Of a stretch of DNA of 8,344 nt, positions 6,909 to 8,344 are shown one piece after another. The stretch comes from Brevundimonas sp. Its GTDB lineage: Bacteria; Pseudomonadota; Alphaproteobacteria; Caulobacterales; Caulobacteraceae. The stretch is from positions 1-8,344 of the forward strand of contig JALAGW010000208.1 in NCBI GenBank assembly GCA_022712235.1. The letters are read 5' to 3'. The notes under the pieces were generated by a model. The model was given only the letters and a program-made list of their open reading frames with translations. It was not told the DNA's origin and did not search any database. Made by a program: the position numbers and the translations under genes. Every line of letters starts with the position of its first letter. The stretch's first letter is position 1.

Positions 6909-8344
6909 TCAGAACCGGGTCAGCAGGTCGATCAGCAGGCGATCCGACGACAGGGGCGCGCCGGCGATCTCCTCGGCCGACAGCCAGCGGGCGCTGATCG
7001 CCGTGTTCTTGCCGAAGGCATAGGCGCCGCCGACCATCCAGCCCTGCGAGTTGGTGCCGCCCAGGTGGAAATCGCTGTCGGTGACGGCGTCCAGAACCGC
7101 ATCGGATTCCAGGCGGCGGTAACCGGCATGAACATTCCAGTCCCCGCGCGAGGCCAGGTCCAGCTTGCCCGCCGTCAGCTTAAGCGACCAGCCCGACGAA
7201 CCGCCGTCCCAGGCGCCCGGCAAGGTCACGGTGCCGTTGGTGTTTGTCGGGTCCGGGATGGTGGTCGACGGGCCGAGGTTGTTGACCGCCCGCAGGCGCA
7301 TCAGGGCGTCATCCACGCCCAGGTTCTCGACATAGTCGCCCTCGATGCGGAAGCCGACGCCGTCGAAGGCGTTGAAGTCCAGGCTGGCGCGAACGTTCAG
7401 CACCTCATAGGCCGAGGCCAGGCCGAAATACTGGTTCTCGGGGCTGGTGATCGGGTTCAGCGGATCGGCGACCACATTGCGGATCGGGAACATGGTGTTG
7501 CCGAACTGCTGGAACTGCGGGCGCGTCGGGTCGGTGTCGCAGGCGACCTCGTAGAACTGGCATGGGCTGGAGACCTCGCCCTCGACGCCGTCGAAGTTGA
7601 AGTAGCCGACGGCGGCGCGCACCCGCATGTCGTCACGCGGGGTCCAGTCCAGACCCAGTTGGGCGGCCAACAGATACTTGTCGCGGCTCTCGAACGGCCC
7701 GCCCTTGCCCTCCGGCGCGTTGCGCGAGCCGAAGTTGAAGTCGGTGTTGAAGATGGGGAAGGCGCCGGCGGTCCCGAAGACGGCGAACTCGGGGTTCAGG
7801 GCATGACGCGCCGAAACTGCGACGCCGTCGAAGTTGATGTCGTCGTCGAAGATCAGGTCGCCGGTCCAGAACGGATTGGCAAACCGTCCGAAGTCCAGGG
7901 CCACGTCCTGAACCGGCGTCAGGCGGATGGCGGCGCGGTCCAGCCACAGGGCGTATTTGCCGAACTCGTCACCGCCGCCCAGGGTCTGATTGGTCGAGAC
8001 CGGCGAGGTGTCATTGCCCGTGGCGACGCGCACTTCCGCCGAGATCCAGCTGTCGATCTGGGCCTTCAGACCGAAGCGGGCGCGGATGCGGCCGCGCTGA
8101 CGATCTTCCAGGGTGTTGAGATAGGGCGGGCCGACATAGCCGGGCGTCTTGTCGTTGATGTTCTGGCCGCCGCCGGCGTTGATCGCGCCGTAATCGACGA
8201 AGATGTCGGCGTTGTCAGCATCCATGAAGACGCCTTCGCCGCGAACGCGAATGTCGCCCGACAGGGTGATGCCGCGCGTCCACTCCGGCGTCTGGCCGGG
8301 CGCCGACCAGCCCTGGGCCTGAGCCTGGGTGCCCAGTTCGGCGC
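6909..8344 (-). CDS. Putative outer-membrane porin (Porin_5 type), 5' end outside window
   Basis: C-terminal 478 codons of an outer-membrane beta-barrel protein. The frame is open to the right window edge. The ATG at 8225 is internal, because in-frame sequence upstream of it already reads like the first barrel strand (EWTRGITLSGDIRVRGEG). The segment RGRIRARFGLKAQ, the signature GNDTSPVSTNQTLGGG and the following DFGRFANPFW / DDDINFDGVAV are, from family knowledge, hallmarks of the 'putative porin' Porin_5 family. Alternating polar/hydrophobic strands continue to the end, and the last residue is Phe (LLIDLLTRF), the usual C-terminal signal for barrel assembly by the BAM complex. Two cysteines in a C-x6-C spacing (codons at 7560-7562 and 7539-7541) probably lie in a surface loop and could form a disulfide. 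Substrate is unknown. The signal peptide and any N-terminal coiled coil would lie outside the window. Confidence 0.9.
   Translation of the reverse strand, partial: AELGTQAQAQGWSAPGQTPEWTRGITLSGDIRVRGEGVFMDADNADIFVDYGAINAGGGQNINDKTPGYVGPPYLNTLEDRQRGRIRARFGLKAQIDSWISAEVRVATGNDTSPVSTNQTLGGGDEFGKYALWLDRAAIRLTPVQDVALDFGRFANPFWTGDLIFDDDINFDGVAVSARHALNPEFAVFGTAGAFPIFNTDFNFGSRNAPEGKGGPFESRDKYLLAAQLGLDWTPRDDMRVRAAVGYFNFDGVEGEVSSPCQFYEVACDTDPTRPQFQQFGNTMFPIRNVVADPLNPITSPENQYFGLASAYEVLNVRASLDFNAFDGVGFRIEGDYVENLGVDDALMRLRAVNNLGPSTTIPDPTNTNGTVTLPGAWDGGSSGWSLKLTAGKLDLASRGDWNVHAGYRRLESDAVLDAVTDSDFHLGGTNSQGWMVGGAYAFGKNTAISARWLSAEEIAGAPLSSDRLLIDLLTRF

Noticed and set aside
6909..8225. ATG at 8225 as the true start of the porin
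   Set aside because: The frame stays open to the right edge, and the residues just upstream already read as a barrel strand (ITLSGDIRVRGEG), so the start lies outside the window.

Overview
The window is GC-rich DNA. All the coding I can support lies on the minus strand, read from the right edge to the left edge. Very high G/C at third codon positions, a Porin_5-type outer-membrane protein and a very large filamentous-haemagglutinin-type exoprotein suggest a Gram-negative proteobacterium. An alphaproteobacterium of the Caulobacterales type (Caulobacter/Brevundimonas) is my best guess, from style rather than from any diagnostic marker gene.

Layout in transcription order. (1) 8344-6909: the C-terminal 478 codons of a putative outer-membrane porin, whose 5' end is outside the window. 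(2) About 6908-6710: a spacer-like stretch with three inverted repeats and a tandem 8-bp repeat; it is formally open as the first ~65 codons of the next ORF but may not be translated. (3) Ending at 6361: a small secreted protein with a clear signal peptide and two cysteines, of unknown function. (4) 6364-6248: a 38-codon ORF with a strong Shine-Dalgarno sequence, joined to its neighbours by ATGA stop/start overlaps at both ends. (5) 6251 to the left edge: at least 2083 codons of a filamentous haemagglutinin-family exoprotein (TpsA-like) with signal peptide, an Ala/Gln-rich preamble, a TPS/haemagglutination activity domain and a long beta-helix; its 3' end is outside the window.

The tight spacing and shared orientation suggest one transcription unit for surface proteins: an outer-membrane barrel, a small periplasmic or secreted protein, a coupled mini-ORF and a giant exported fibre. 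No TpsB (FhaC/ShlB-type) transporter is visible, so it must lie to the left of the window, elsewhere in the genome, or be absent. The most unusual point is the 38-codon ORF, which holds a strong hairpin and ends exactly on the start codon of the giant gene, as expected of a translational coupler.

The very long plus-strand open frames facing the giant gene are codon-register mirror images of it and are not genes. I saw no tRNA, rRNA, CRISPR array, insertion sequence or origin.
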